This document shows, in pieces, positions 13,759 to 22,547 of a stretch of 64,000 nt of DNA. A program made the position numbers and the translations under genes. Numbering within the stretch: the first letter of the stretch is position 1; every line of letters begins with the position of its first letter. Location: positions 248,001 through 312,000 of the forward strand of contig JAQWRY010000086.1 in NCBI GenBank assembly GCA_029243485.1. Reading direction: 5' to 3'. The stretch is from Candidatus Binatia bacterium. GTDB lineage: Bacteria > Desulfobacterota > Binatia > UBA12015. Under the pieces are notes generated by a model. That model was not told the origin of the DNA, did no database searches, and saw nothing but the letters and a program-made list of their open reading frames with translations.

Positions 13759-16700
13759 TCAGTCCCCGCTGTAGCGGAGCTGCTGGAAGGTCGGGGTGAC
13801 GGGTCCCTTGGGCTGGAACGTCCGGACCGATGACACCGCGACCTCCCCGAGATCGACACTGACCCGGAGGTCGTTCGAATCGACCAGCGGCAGCTCCTGG
13901 TGCGAGGCCTTGATCCGCAGTTTCCAGCTCGCCGTGCCGCCCTTCCGTGAGAGATTGAGCGAAACCTCACCGCCGGTGGGCAGCAGGTTCGGTGCCTTCT
14001 TCACGCGGAAGCCCGACCCCTTGGCGATCATCGTGCCCGCAGGCATGTAGAACGACGCCAGGATCTTGGTCGGCGAGGAAACCGTCACGGTGATCGCGCC
14101 GGTTCCGTCGAAGGTCGGCGGCACGAGGACACGACCCTGGATCTTAATCCGGCCGCTCCCACCCTTCTTACCCGTCGGCTTCTTCTGCCAACGGCCCGAC
14201 TTGATCTCCTCCCACTCGACGGCGCCCGCCGCTGGAAGATGCAGACTCGCCGCGCGTGCCGTGCCGGTGCCGGTCGCTATCGCCGAGAAGCTCGCGATGC
14301 TGCCCGAGGGAGCCCCGCTCATCACCTGCACCTGAATGGCGCCGCTCTGCCCCGGCGTGAGGGTACCGATGTCCCAGGAAAGGACGCCTTCGACAGTCGG
14401 AGGAGGCACCGTTCCGAGGATTTCGAAGAAGGCGCCGGCGTCGAACGTGACGACCACGTTGTCCACCGAAGCCACGCCGTCGTTCGCGTAGTCGATCGTC
14501 AGATCGATGAGACCTGCCGGCTTGGCCTCCGTCTGCGCCGAAGAAAGCGCGAGCGACAGGCCCGGCGCCGTCTCTACCGACGACAGCAGAGCCACACTGG
14601 CGTTCTCGCCACCCGCCGCACTGAGCGCGGCTTCCGTGCCGAGGATGGCGCCGTTCTGAACCCCACCGCCAACGGCGACGGTCACCTGAATGCTGCCACC
14701 GCCCCCCGGAGGAATATCCCCGAGGAACCAGAAATCATTCGAAGCCGACGCAGGAGGCGGAACCGACCCGACGAAGCTCAGATCCGCATCGTAGACGACA
14801 GTCATCATGGCATCGATGAGCGTCGTGTCGCCGGGGTTTCCGTAGGAGATCGTGTACATCACCTGTCCGCCGGGAGCGACGGGATCGATCGAGGCCGCCG
14901 CGGCGAGCGCGATGCCTTCGACGGTCTGGACGGTGTTCGTCGTGCTCTCGGTGATCAACTGAGCCGAGTCATCTTGCAACGTCGCGTTCGAGAGAAGAAG
15001 CGTGCCGTCGGGCAGGCCGCCATCCACGAGTCCACGAAGCGTGACCGTACCCGACGCTCCAACCGCGAGCGTTCCGAGCGTCCACGTATCGGTCGTGGCG
15101 AAGTCCGGCGCCGGCGTCGCCGACACGAAGATTACGCCCGCCGGCAGAGCCGCCGACAGTACGGTCCCCGTCGCATCGAGCGTGCCCGAGTTTCCGTAGT
15201 TCAGGGCGTAGGTGAGGATGTTGCCCGGCTGAACCGGCTCGGGCGCACCGACGATCCCGAGTTGCAGCGCCGGGATGAGGTCGATGACGGTACTCACCGT
15301 CGCCGTCGAGCTGTTGCTCAGCGCGTCGCTCATGATGCCGGTGAGCGTCGCGATCGAGCCATTGGGTGCGATGGCATCGGCGACGATGGCGATCGTGGCC
15401 GATGCGCCCGGCGCGAGGCTGCCGATCGTAAAGACGTTGTCGGTACCGACGTCCGGGGTCGGAGCGGACGAGAAGAACGCGATCTCCGCCGAGTAGGTCG
15501 CACTCACGACCACTCCGGTCGCCGTGTCACTGCCCGTATTCGAGTAGGTCAGCAGGTACGTAATCTGCCCGCCCGTGATGACCGGGTCCGGCGAATCGGA
15601 CGCAACCAGGCTCAGCGAAGGCGAGCTCTGTGCGGTCGTGTCGACGGACGCCGACGCCGTGTTTCCGAGATCATCGGTGACGGTCGCCGAGGAGGTCAGG
15701 AGCGTCCCATTCGGAACGACCGACGGGAGCTGGACTTGAATGCGAACCCGGGAGCTATCGCCACCACGGATCTGCGGAATCGTCCACGTGTCCCCCAGGG
15801 CAGTATCAGGGGTCACGTCCGCACCCACGTAGGTGAGCAGCGGGTCGTAGCCCAGGTTCAGGACGACATTGAATGCCGTGTCGGTACCCGGGTTGGTGAA
15901 TACGGCGTCGTAGAGCACGATGCCGTCGGCCGGCGCCGGATCCGGGACGTCCGTGATCGCCAGGGTGAGCTGCGGCGCACTCTGTACCGTGTTCGTGGCG
16001 GTCGCTACGGTGTCGTTTGAGAAGACGTCGGTCATCGTGAACAGCGTCGATATCGTGCTGCCGTTCGCGAGCGGGCTCCCAACGTCGACCGTCACGGTGA
16101 TCGTTCCGCCCGCGCCCGGCGGCAACGAGCCGATGCTCCACTGATTGTCCGTACCCGTCTCCGGGGGCGGCGTGGCATCGAAAAAGCTGAGCGCATTCGG
16201 ATAGTCCGCGATCAGCAGGGTGCTGACCGAGTCTGCCGTGCCCAGGTTGGAGTACGTGATCGTGTAGGTTGCCTGCCCGGCCGCAACGAACGGATTTGGC
16301 GCGCTCGCAACCACGCCATAGACGGGATTGCTCTCGATGTTGACCTGCAACGACGCGCTGACCTGCTGTCCGATCGAAGCTTCTTCAAGTGTCGCGGTGT
16401 TCGTGGTGATGGTGCCCGTGGGAAGAGGACTCGCGACGCTAAACGTCGCGGTGACCGAGCCGGAACCGCCGGCCGGAATCGTGCCGATGTTCCACACGAC
16501 GTCGCTGCCGGAGAGCGCACCGCCGCCGGTGGCAGAGACGAACGTGAGATGGGTCGGAACAGGGTCGGTCATAACGACCGTGGTCGCCGGGCCGGTGCCG
16601 ATGTTTGCGTACACCAACGAGAAGGTGACGGTGCCGCCCGCGGCCGCGGGCAGCGGGCTCGCGGTCTTGGAGAGCGTGACGTTCGGCTCGGGGCTGATGG

Positions 16701-17718
16701 CCACCTCCGCCGGGGAACCGAAGACGGAGACCGTGACCCCCGGGCTCCCGTCGAGACCGAAGATCGAAACCGAGCCGTCCGTCGTGTTCGCAACGGCGGC
16801 CTTGGTCGAATCCGGGAAGACGGCGATGCCGGCCGGGTTGCTGCCGACCGGAACCGAGCCGGTGACGAACTGAATTCCGGTCTCGAAGATGGTGACGCTT
16901 CCGTCCTGATCGTTGCTGACCACGCCGGTGAGCCCGTCAGGAGAGACGGCAACACCGAGCGGCCCGGCACCGACCAGAACCGTTCCTACGATCTGAAGGT
17001 CGAGTTCGCGGATCACGGTGACCGTGTTGGCGGAGTCGTTGCTGACGTAAATCTCGCCACCACCGGCCGCGATGCCTTCGGGCGTCGCGCCGACCGGGAT
17101 CTCGTCGATGACGAGGTTCGTCGAGGTGTCGATCACCGACACGGAGTCGTCGGCCCGGTTGGTCACGTACGCGAAGCCACCACTCGGGGAGAGCGCGACA
17201 TCGAAGGGCCCGTTGCCGACCTCGATGTTGGCGATGACGGTGTCGGACGCGCTGTCGATCGCCGCCACCATGCAGACCGGGACGGGCTCGGGGGTCGGCT
17301 CGGGGGTCGGGCCCGGCGTCGGGGAGGGGCCCGGGGTCGGCGTCGGGGAGGGGCCGGGGATGACGCACTCGGTCGACTGAACGACATAGGCCGTGGCGCC
17401 GTCCGGGGTCAAAGCGACAGCCGTCGGATTGCCCGGGACCGGGATCGTCGCCGTCACGGTGTTGGTGGCGATGTCGATCCGACTGACCGTGTTGTCGCCA
17501 CGGTTCGCGACGTAGGCGAAAGTCCCGTTGCTATCGATCGCGATTCCGGTCGGCGCCTGGCCCACCGGAATCGAGGCGACCTGGAGCCCATCTGTGGATT
17601 GCAAGACGTGGACCGTATTGGTCCCCTGGTTGGTGACGTAGATCAGGGGCGCCGCGAGGGCGAGGCTCGGGAGAGCGAGCGCGCAGATCGAGAGCGCGAG
17701 AATACTGGGCTTACGCAA
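13759..17718 (-). CDS. Large secreted protein: YVTN-type beta-propeller plus DUF11-like repeats
   Basis: A 1319-aa exported protein with a classical signal peptide (MRKPSILALSICALALPSLA). Residues about 25-350 are YVTN/YncE-type propeller blades (PLIYVTNQGTNTVHVLQS, FAYVANRGDNTVSRID, GFAYVTNRADDSVSVID). A Pro/Thr-rich linker at about 123-148 interrupts the propeller. From about 355 to 1150 there are roughly seven DUF11/CARDB-like repeats of about 110 residues, each with an LTYVGA/LSFVGS-type strand and a G-T-V-T/Q-V segment. The last about 145 residues (KIQGRVLVPPTFDGTGAITV onward) form a beta module also seen in 56744-57283. An adhesive or structural surface role is inferred. No sortase or PEP-CTERM tail is seen. 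Confidence 0.9.
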   Translation of the reverse strand: MRKPSILALSICALALPSLALAAPLIYVTNQGTNTVHVLQSTDGLQVASIPVGQAPTGIAIDSNGTFAYVANRGDNTVSRIDIATNTVTATIPVPGNPTAVALTPDGATAYVVQSTECVIPGPSPTPTPGPSPTPGPTPEPTPEPVPVCMVAAIDSASDTVIANIEVGNGPFDVALSPSGGFAYVTNRADDSVSVIDTSTNLVIDEIPVGATPEGIAAGGGEIYVSNDSANTVTVIRELDLQIVGTVLVGAGPLGVAVSPDGLTGVVSNDQDGSVTIFETGIQFVTGSVPVGSNPAGIAVFPDSTKAAVANTTDGSVSIFGLDGSPGVTVSVFGSPAEVAISPEPNVTLSKTASPLPAAAGGTVTFSLVYANIGTGPATTVVMTDPVPTHLTFVSATGGGALSGSDVVWNIGTIPAGGSGSVTATFSVASPLPTGTITTNTATLEEASIGQQVSASLQVNIESNPVYGVVASAPNPFVAAGQATYTITYSNLGTADSVSTLLIADYPNALSFFDATPPPETGTDNQWSIGSLPPGAGGTITVTVDVGSPLANGSTISTLFTMTDVFSNDTVATATNTVQSAPQLTLAITDVPDPAPADGIVLYDAVFTNPGTDTAFNVVLNLGYDPLLTYVGADVTPDTALGDTWTIPQIRGGDSSRVRIQVQLPSVVPNGTLLTSSATVTDDLGNTASASVDTTAQSSPSLSLVASDSPDPVITGGQITYLLTYSNTGSDTATGVVVSATYSAEIAFFSSAPTPDVGTDNVFTIGSLAPGASATIAIVADAIAPNGSIATLTGIMSDALSNSSTATVSTVIDLIPALQLGIVGAPEPVQPGNILTYALNYGNSGTLDATGTVLSAALPAGVIFVSATPAPDFATTDTWTLGTLAVGASGTVTLRGLVDGGLPDGTLLLSNATLQDDSAQLITESTTNTVQTVEGIALAAAASIDPVAPGGQVMYTISYGNPGDTTLIDAMMTVVYDADLSFVGSVPPPASASNDFWFLGDIPPGGGGSIQVTVAVGGGVQNGAILGTEAALSAAGGENASVALLSSVETAPGLSLALSSAQTEAKPAGLIDLTIDYANDGVASVDNVVVTFDAGAFFEILGTVPPPTVEGVLSWDIGTLTPGQSGAIQVQVMSGAPSGSIASFSAIATGTGTARAASLHLPAAGAVEWEEIKSGRWQKKPTGKKGGSGRIKIQGRVLVPPTFDGTGAITVTVSSPTKILASFYMPAGTMIAKGSGFRVKKAPNLLPTGGEVSLNLSRKGGTASWKLRIKASHQELPLVDSNDLRVSVDLGEVAVSSVRTFQPKGPVTPTFQQLRYSGD
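17266..17360 (-). repeat. Low-complexity Pro/Thr/Glu linker-coding repeat
   Basis: Tandem GGGGTCGG-type units encode PTPTPGPSPTPGPTPEPTPE inside the propeller of the gene at 13759-17718. The stretch is a likely hypervariable flexible loop. Confidence 0.7.
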
Positions 17719-18099
17719 AGTCTACTCCTTGGTGATACGTCCGTATGGTTCAGAACTCTGAAGAATTGCTCGAGAGCGGCTGGTCCAAGGGCGGTGGGCT
17801 GGGACGGAGGTCAGGAGTAGGCGCCGCACTCCCCTCGGGGATCCGAGAGGCAGGCTTGTTATTGCAAGAAGCAATGCCCGCGCCATCGAGGCCTCGATAG
17901 CGCAAGGACCAACCGCCCATTTAGGCTGGCCCATACGCGCGGTATGGCACGGGCGCACGATCTTCATCCTGTGGTTTCAATTACTGGGACAGCCCAAAAG
18001 TCTGCTTCCGGTGTTCCAGTTGCGGGACGAACGTTCGAATACGGGCCCCGAACGGCGGCCCCGGTGCGCAGGTCGCACAGATGTCCTAAGACCCCGAGC
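17719..18099. other. Divergent intergenic region
   Basis: About 380 bp between the large secreted-protein gene (minus) and the HAD gene (plus). No coding frame is convincing. It must hold both promoters, but no clear -35/-10 or operator was identified. A small TTGC-AAGAA-GCAA hairpin lies near 17862. Confidence 0.3.
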
Positions 18100-18777
18100 A
18101 TGGGGCGTCATCTCCTCCTCTTCGACATCGACGGCACACTCATCCACGCGGACGGGGCGGGGCGGGTAGCCCTCAGCCGGGCACTCTCCTCGGAGTTCGA
18201 CATCCTCGATCCCCGGATCGTCGTCGGGTTCGCCGGCCGTACCGATCGCGCGATCGCCACCGAGGCGCTCTCGAGCCACGGGCTGGAGGCGAGCGAGGAG
18301 CGTTTCGGGCGCTATCTCGCTGCGTACTTGACGCATCTCCCCGGCACGCTCGTCGAGCGCAGCGGACGCATCCTCCCCGGTGCCCGGGAGCTTCTCGACG
18401 CGCTCACCACGCGTGACGACGTGACCCTCGGAATCCTCACGGGGAACTTCGAGGGAGCAGCAAATCTGAAACTGGAGCACTTCGGACTCGCCGAGTTCTT
18501 CGCCGGGGGCGGCTTCGGCGATCACCACCACGATCGCAATGACGTCGCGCGCGCCGCCCAATCCGCGTTTCCAGAACACGCCGGCGCCGACGTCACCGTC
18601 TGGGTGATCGGCGACACCCCCAACGACGTCCGTTGTGCACGCGCTATAGGGGCGCGCGCGGTCGCGGTCGCTGCAGGGTTCGCGACACACGAGGAACTCG
18701 CAGCCGAAGAACCGGATCACCTGCTCGCAGACCTTTGCGACGTCAGCGACTTTCTCGCGCTCCTGGACGACGGGTGA
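18100..18777 (+). CDS. HAD-family hydrolase (phosphoglycolate-phosphatase-like)
   Basis: Start placed at the ATG at 18100 (MGRHLLLFDIDGTLIHADGA); the longer upstream frame has no coding character. It is 225 aa. Motif I is LLFDIDGTLI, motif II Thr is in LGILTGNF, and motif IV is VWVIGDTPNDVRCA. Motif III Lys is not obvious in the NDVARAAQ region; the sequence around HHHDRNDVA occupies that position. Cytosolic phosphatase with unknown substrate. It stands alone. Confidence 0.82.
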   Translation: MGRHLLLFDIDGTLIHADGAGRVALSRALSSEFDILDPRIVVGFAGRTDRAIATEALSSHGLEASEERFGRYLAAYLTHLPGTLVERSGRILPGARELLDALTTRDDVTLGILTGNFEGAANLKLEHFGLAEFFAGGGFGDHHHDRNDVARAAQSAFPEHAGADVTVWVIGDTPNDVRCARAIGARAVAVAAGFATHEELAAEEPDHLLADLCDVSDFLALLDDG

Positions 18778-19008
18778 CCGCGCCAATTATCGCATTGTCC
18801 GCCGGGACGCGCGTGGACAGACTGTGGAGATGTCCGCGCCCGAGGTCGGTGTGATCGAGGTCGTATCCGAGGCCCGATTGCTCAAGCCCGATTTCGGTCC
18901 CGAACCCGAGAGCCAAGACGGCACTCCCTACCCCTGGACGCCATCCCCTACGAGGGACTCGCGTTCCCGTCGCCAACCAAGTCCGTTCGACCCGGTGCCG
19001 GCGCTGCA

Positions 19009-21090
19009 CTAGCGAGCGACGGGTTCGTCGTCGGGCGCGCCGCCGAAAAAGGGGCTCGTCCAGGCGGCGCCGCCGTCGGTCTGAACGACCCGGAGATAGA
19101 GATAGTCCCCCTCGCCGAGGGGCGGTAGATCCGCCACACCCGAGAGTTCGCGCTTGCCCTCGCCCGGGATCGAGACCCGCGGTTCACCCGAGCGGATCAA
19201 GTCGATGCGCTCGATCGGTGCGGTCCCGGCCACGTTCCACGCGAGACGCTGGGGGGTTTCCCCCGCGGCGATGGGAACGTCCGAGCCCATCGGCCGCCCA
19301 TCCAGGGAGGTCTGCACCAGTATACGGGGACCGTTGGTCGCGTAGGATCGCCGGCTCCGCAGAGCGTCGAGGAGTGCACCCCGCGTGCGCGGTTCTTCCG
19401 AAGCGCTCCAGACGGCGGCCACTCCGGATTTGCCGGCGGCGACCTGGGAAAGCCCCGGGTGGCCGTCGTGTCCGTCGCTGCCCCCGGTGAAGCCGAGTCG
19501 GTATCCGAGATCGAGCGCATCACGGACGTAGTTGCCCGGCTTGGGGTTGTAAATCGGCATCGGTGAATCGGGAGACTCGCTACTCCCGTGGACCGACGCG
19601 ATCTCCGTCACCGGCTCGAGTTCGGGATCGGGAGGGATCGACCAATCAATCGGCACCGGGCCGCCCGCCGAGTGGTGAGCGATCGTCAGAACCGGTTCGC
19701 CGCGGAGCGCGCCCCACAGCTTCGGCGGCGTATCGAGGTTCGGTGCGAGCGAGCTCAGCACCCGCAAGTCCTCTAGGTCGTCACCGAAGTGCACCACGTG
19801 CCGGTGCCCCTCGACCCAGTTGGTCCATTCGAAACCGAGGAGCGCGACGAAGCGTCCCGGCGCATGGAACTGCCCCACGTCCGCAACCGTTTGGTCCCAA
19901 AGCTGCGGATTCGCATCCAGCGCCTGGAGGCCCCAATGGTCGTGGTCGGTGATCGCGAGGAAGTCGAGTCCGGCGGCGTCGCGGCCGTACTCGAAGTACT
20001 CCGCCGGGGTCGCGGAGCCGTCGGAGAGCTGCGTGTGGCCCTGGAGGTCTCCCCACAAGAGCGTCGCTCTCTGGGCATCGCCCACCAGCATCGGATTGCT
20101 CTCCGCTTCGAGGGACCGACGGGCCTCGTCCACGTCGGTCTTCGCCCGGACTCGGTAGAGACCCGCCTTGCGGGCCTGCACGTCGACGGTGCGTCGACTC
20201 GCATCCTCCTTCGTGAAGGTGAGGCTCCCCGGCAGGTCAAGACCGGTCGCGCCGTCTGCCAGCTCCAACCGGACGTCCCCCTCGAATGGCGCACCCATGT
20301 TCCCCGCTCGATCGAGGACCGCGACCGTGAGCGGGACCGTCTCCCCGGGCCGTGCCGTACCCGGGAGGGCCAGGTAGAGAAGCGCCGGCCGGGCCGCTCG
20401 AACATCGACGCCCGGCGAGCGCTCGATCAGCTTGCGTACCCCGTCGCCGTCACCGTCGACGGCGATCCACAGCTTCGAGTCGCTCTCGGCGAACCGATCG
20501 ACCTTGGCCGCGCTCGGCCCGGCGCCGAAGTCGATCCGCACGCGTTCACCCGGTGCCAGGGCGCGTCCCTGGATCTCGATACCCAGAAGCTGGGGACCGA
20601 GAGTCTGAGGGACCAACGTAATTCCCTTCGCGTCCGTGTGGACGGTGGTGTAGCCGGGGCCCTTCTCTTCGACGACCTGTGGCGTGTCCCAACCCCAGAA
20701 CGGCGACACCTGCAGGAAGATCATCCCACCGTCTGCAACTCCGAGCGGCCCGGCCTCGTACAGGATGGGGAACCGCGCGCGGGTACTAGCGGTGACTTCC
20801 GGACGAGAACCCAACGCCTCGTGGCCGTCGATCCAGGCGCGACCCCCGCCATCGGCGGGACTACGGACGGTTTCGATGTCCGCGAGCATCTCGGCCTTGA
20901 TCTCCGGGTGCGCCCAGGAGCGCTCAGCCGTGGGGGCCGGCTCGGCCACCGCGGCGGGCGATGTCGCCGGCTCTTGCGCCGGGGAAGCCGGGTTCGTTTC
21001 GTCGCGCGCGCAACCCGATTCGAGCACCGCGAAGACGACCATCAAACCCACCAAAATACTTTGGCCAGCAGGTCGTACAGCGAGCCGCAT
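19009..21090 (-). CDS. Exported PHP-domain protein of the DUF3604 type
   Basis: A 693-aa protein with a hydrophobic N-terminus (SILVGLMVVFAVLESGC) ending in a lipobox-like Cys; Glu at -3 is atypical, so lipidation is uncertain. Residues about 130-330 are beta-rich Ig-like domains. The catalytic part starts with LLWGDLQGHTQLSDGSATPA (PHP-type His-x-His metal site), continues with FLAITDHDHWG and TIAHHSAGG, and includes GFTGGSDGHDGHPG. DUF3604 proteins are PHP-fold putative metallo-phosphoesterases or hydrolases, often exported. Substrate unknown. Confidence 0.87.
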   Translation of the reverse strand: MRLAVRPAGQSILVGLMVVFAVLESGCARDETNPASPAQEPATSPAAVAEPAPTAERSWAHPEIKAEMLADIETVRSPADGGGRAWIDGHEALGSRPEVTASTRARFPILYEAGPLGVADGGMIFLQVSPFWGWDTPQVVEEKGPGYTTVHTDAKGITLVPQTLGPQLLGIEIQGRALAPGERVRIDFGAGPSAAKVDRFAESDSKLWIAVDGDGDGVRKLIERSPGVDVRAARPALLYLALPGTARPGETVPLTVAVLDRAGNMGAPFEGDVRLELADGATGLDLPGSLTFTKEDASRRTVDVQARKAGLYRVRAKTDVDEARRSLEAESNPMLVGDAQRATLLWGDLQGHTQLSDGSATPAEYFEYGRDAAGLDFLAITDHDHWGLQALDANPQLWDQTVADVGQFHAPGRFVALLGFEWTNWVEGHRHVVHFGDDLEDLRVLSSLAPNLDTPPKLWGALRGEPVLTIAHHSAGGPVPIDWSIPPDPELEPVTEIASVHGSSESPDSPMPIYNPKPGNYVRDALDLGYRLGFTGGSDGHDGHPGLSQVAAGKSGVAAVWSASEEPRTRGALLDALRSRRSYATNGPRILVQTSLDGRPMGSDVPIAAGETPQRLAWNVAGTAPIERIDLIRSGEPRVSIPGEGKRELSGVADLPPLGEGDYLYLRVVQTDGGAAWTSPFFGGAPDDEPVAR

Positions 21091-21350
21091 ACGATCCCTG
21101 CTAGCCTCTGCCGGTCAACAATGCGAACGGCATTGGACGCGCCGCCGCAGCCGGTGGGGCATCGAAAAAAAACTTCATTTCCCGCCAATCCGCCTCAACC
21201 CACCCCTCGTTGCGGACGAAGGGTTCACTAAGAACCAAACTCCGGGAAGGCCATGAACTGGCTTCCCATACTCTATTGCTCGGCTATTCCTCGGGGGAGG
21301 GCCAGCCAGCGCGAAAGCGCGGCTACAGTCGAGGGGAAGGTGTGGTTGTT

Positions 21351-22412
21351 GTGCGGGTGGGAACTCTGTCATCCCTGCTTTACGTGGGGGTCATTTTGAT
21401 AGCGGTGGTGACAACAGCACCAACCGCTGACGCGCAGAACATTGCGTGCGGCAACGTCTCTAGTGACGATGCCGACCTCGCGGACGCTTGGGGCGCACTC
21501 GAGGCTGCGTGTCCTTGTGAGTCCGCTAAGGCGACCAAGTGGCGCAAGGAACGCTCTTCGTTCGTGAAGTGCGCACGCAGCTTCGCCAGCGGTGCGATTG
21601 CGAGTGGAGACATCCGCTCGTCGTGTCGGAACGATCTGATGAGAGCGGCGAAGAAGTCGACGTGCTCTCGCACGACGTCGTCGGTGACGTGTTGCAAGAC
21701 TTCTCACAACGGAACGAAGTCATGCAGCGTCGCGAAGAACGAAGAGAAGTGTAAGCCGAACAACCGACGGTTCGCCGAGATCGGCGAAACCGATTCGTGT
21801 CTGGACGCCTGCGACGATCTCGCGGGGCCGTCCTGCCTCGTCGACCAGGACTGCGACGACGGCAACCCCTGCACAGACGACGCCTGTGACGGCACCGGCT
21901 CCTGCGAGAACGTGCTCGACCCGTTCTGCGGGCCGAGCGACGACAACGGCGGTTCGGGCGGCACCTCGTGCACGGGAAAGGGCTCGTCGACGCACGGCCT
22001 CTCCAGCATGGAGCGGCAGCTTGCCGCGTTGATCAACAACTACCGCCAGAATAACGCTTCGATGTCGACCTGTACGTCGCTCAGCAAGGCGGCCCAGGAT
22101 CACGCCAACGATATGCGAGACAAAAAGTACTACTCGCACAAGGGCAGTAACGGCTCCGAGTTCTGGGAGCGCACGTGTGACGCGGGTTACAACGCCGGCT
22201 GCGGGCCCTCCACGTGGATGGGTGAAATCATCACCGGCTGGGCCGGCACTCCCGAGACCGCCTTCCAGATGTGGAAGGGCTCCCCGGGGCATGACGCGCT
22301 CATGAAGGACACCCGCTACACCACGATGGGCATCGGCCACGCGTGCGGCGGCCCTAACGGCCACTACTGGGTGATTGACTTCGGCGCGACCGAAGAAGCG
22401 AGTTGCAACTAG
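21351..22412 (+). CDS. Secreted CAP/SCP-domain protein with Cys-rich N-terminal region
   Basis: Start set at the GTG at 21351, about 10 nt after a GAGGGGAAGG ribosome site, giving a signal peptide VGTLSSLLYVGVILIAVV ending TADAQN; alternative GTG starts lie nearby. Residues about 30-140 are Cys-rich (ACPCESAKATKWRKE, SSCRNDLMRAAKKSTC). A CxxDxDC repeat follows (CLVDQDCDDGNPCTDDACDG). The C-terminal about 150 residues are a CAP domain (LINNYRQNN, AQDHANDMRDKKYYSHKGSN, GEIITGWAGTPETAFQMW, GIGHACGG), the fold of SCP/PR-1 and YkwD proteins. The His/Glu cavity residues are present. Confidence 0.85.
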   Translation: MRVGTLSSLLYVGVILIAVVTTAPTADAQNIACGNVSSDDADLADAWGALEAACPCESAKATKWRKERSSFVKCARSFASGAIASGDIRSSCRNDLMRAAKKSTCSRTTSSVTCCKTSHNGTKSCSVAKNEEKCKPNNRRFAEIGETDSCLDACDDLAGPSCLVDQDCDDGNPCTDDACDGTGSCENVLDPFCGPSDDNGGSGGTSCTGKGSSTHGLSSMERQLAALINNYRQNNASMSTCTSLSKAAQDHANDMRDKKYYSHKGSNGSEFWERTCDAGYNAGCGPSTWMGEIITGWAGTPETAFQMWKGSPGHDALMKDTRYTTMGIGHACGGPNGHYWVIDFGATEEASCN

Positions 22413-22441
22413 CACCGACGCAACGTCGGTGATCGGGAAAG

Positions 22442-22478
22442 CGGGCGTCTCACGAGTTGGGACGCCCGTTCTTCGTTT
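22442..22478 (+). terminator. Intrinsic-type terminator after the CAP-domain gene
   Basis: Arms CGGGCGTC (22442-22449) and GACGCCCG (22461-22468) followed by TTCTTCGTTT, a T-rich run. A smaller ACCGACG/CGTCGGT hairpin lies at about 22416-22432 just before it. Confidence 0.7.
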
Positions 22479-22547
22479 CGGCAGCGGCGACCCCGGACGG
22501 CTTCCGGCCGTGCTTGGCGCTCCTCCCCGGGATGCTAGTAGGCATCC

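Noticed and set aside
14239-16020. Long plus-strand frame (593 codons) and others opposite the large secreted protein
   Set aside because: Arg-rich shadow of the repeat-encoding minus-strand gene; no start signal and no family features.
18824-19012. Plus-strand frame beginning VEMSAPEVGVIEVVSEARLL
   Set aside because: Short, ends in a low-complexity Pro/Arg/Ser tail overlapping the DUF3604 gene, no family recognised; the first 25 codons look slightly coding but not enough to call.
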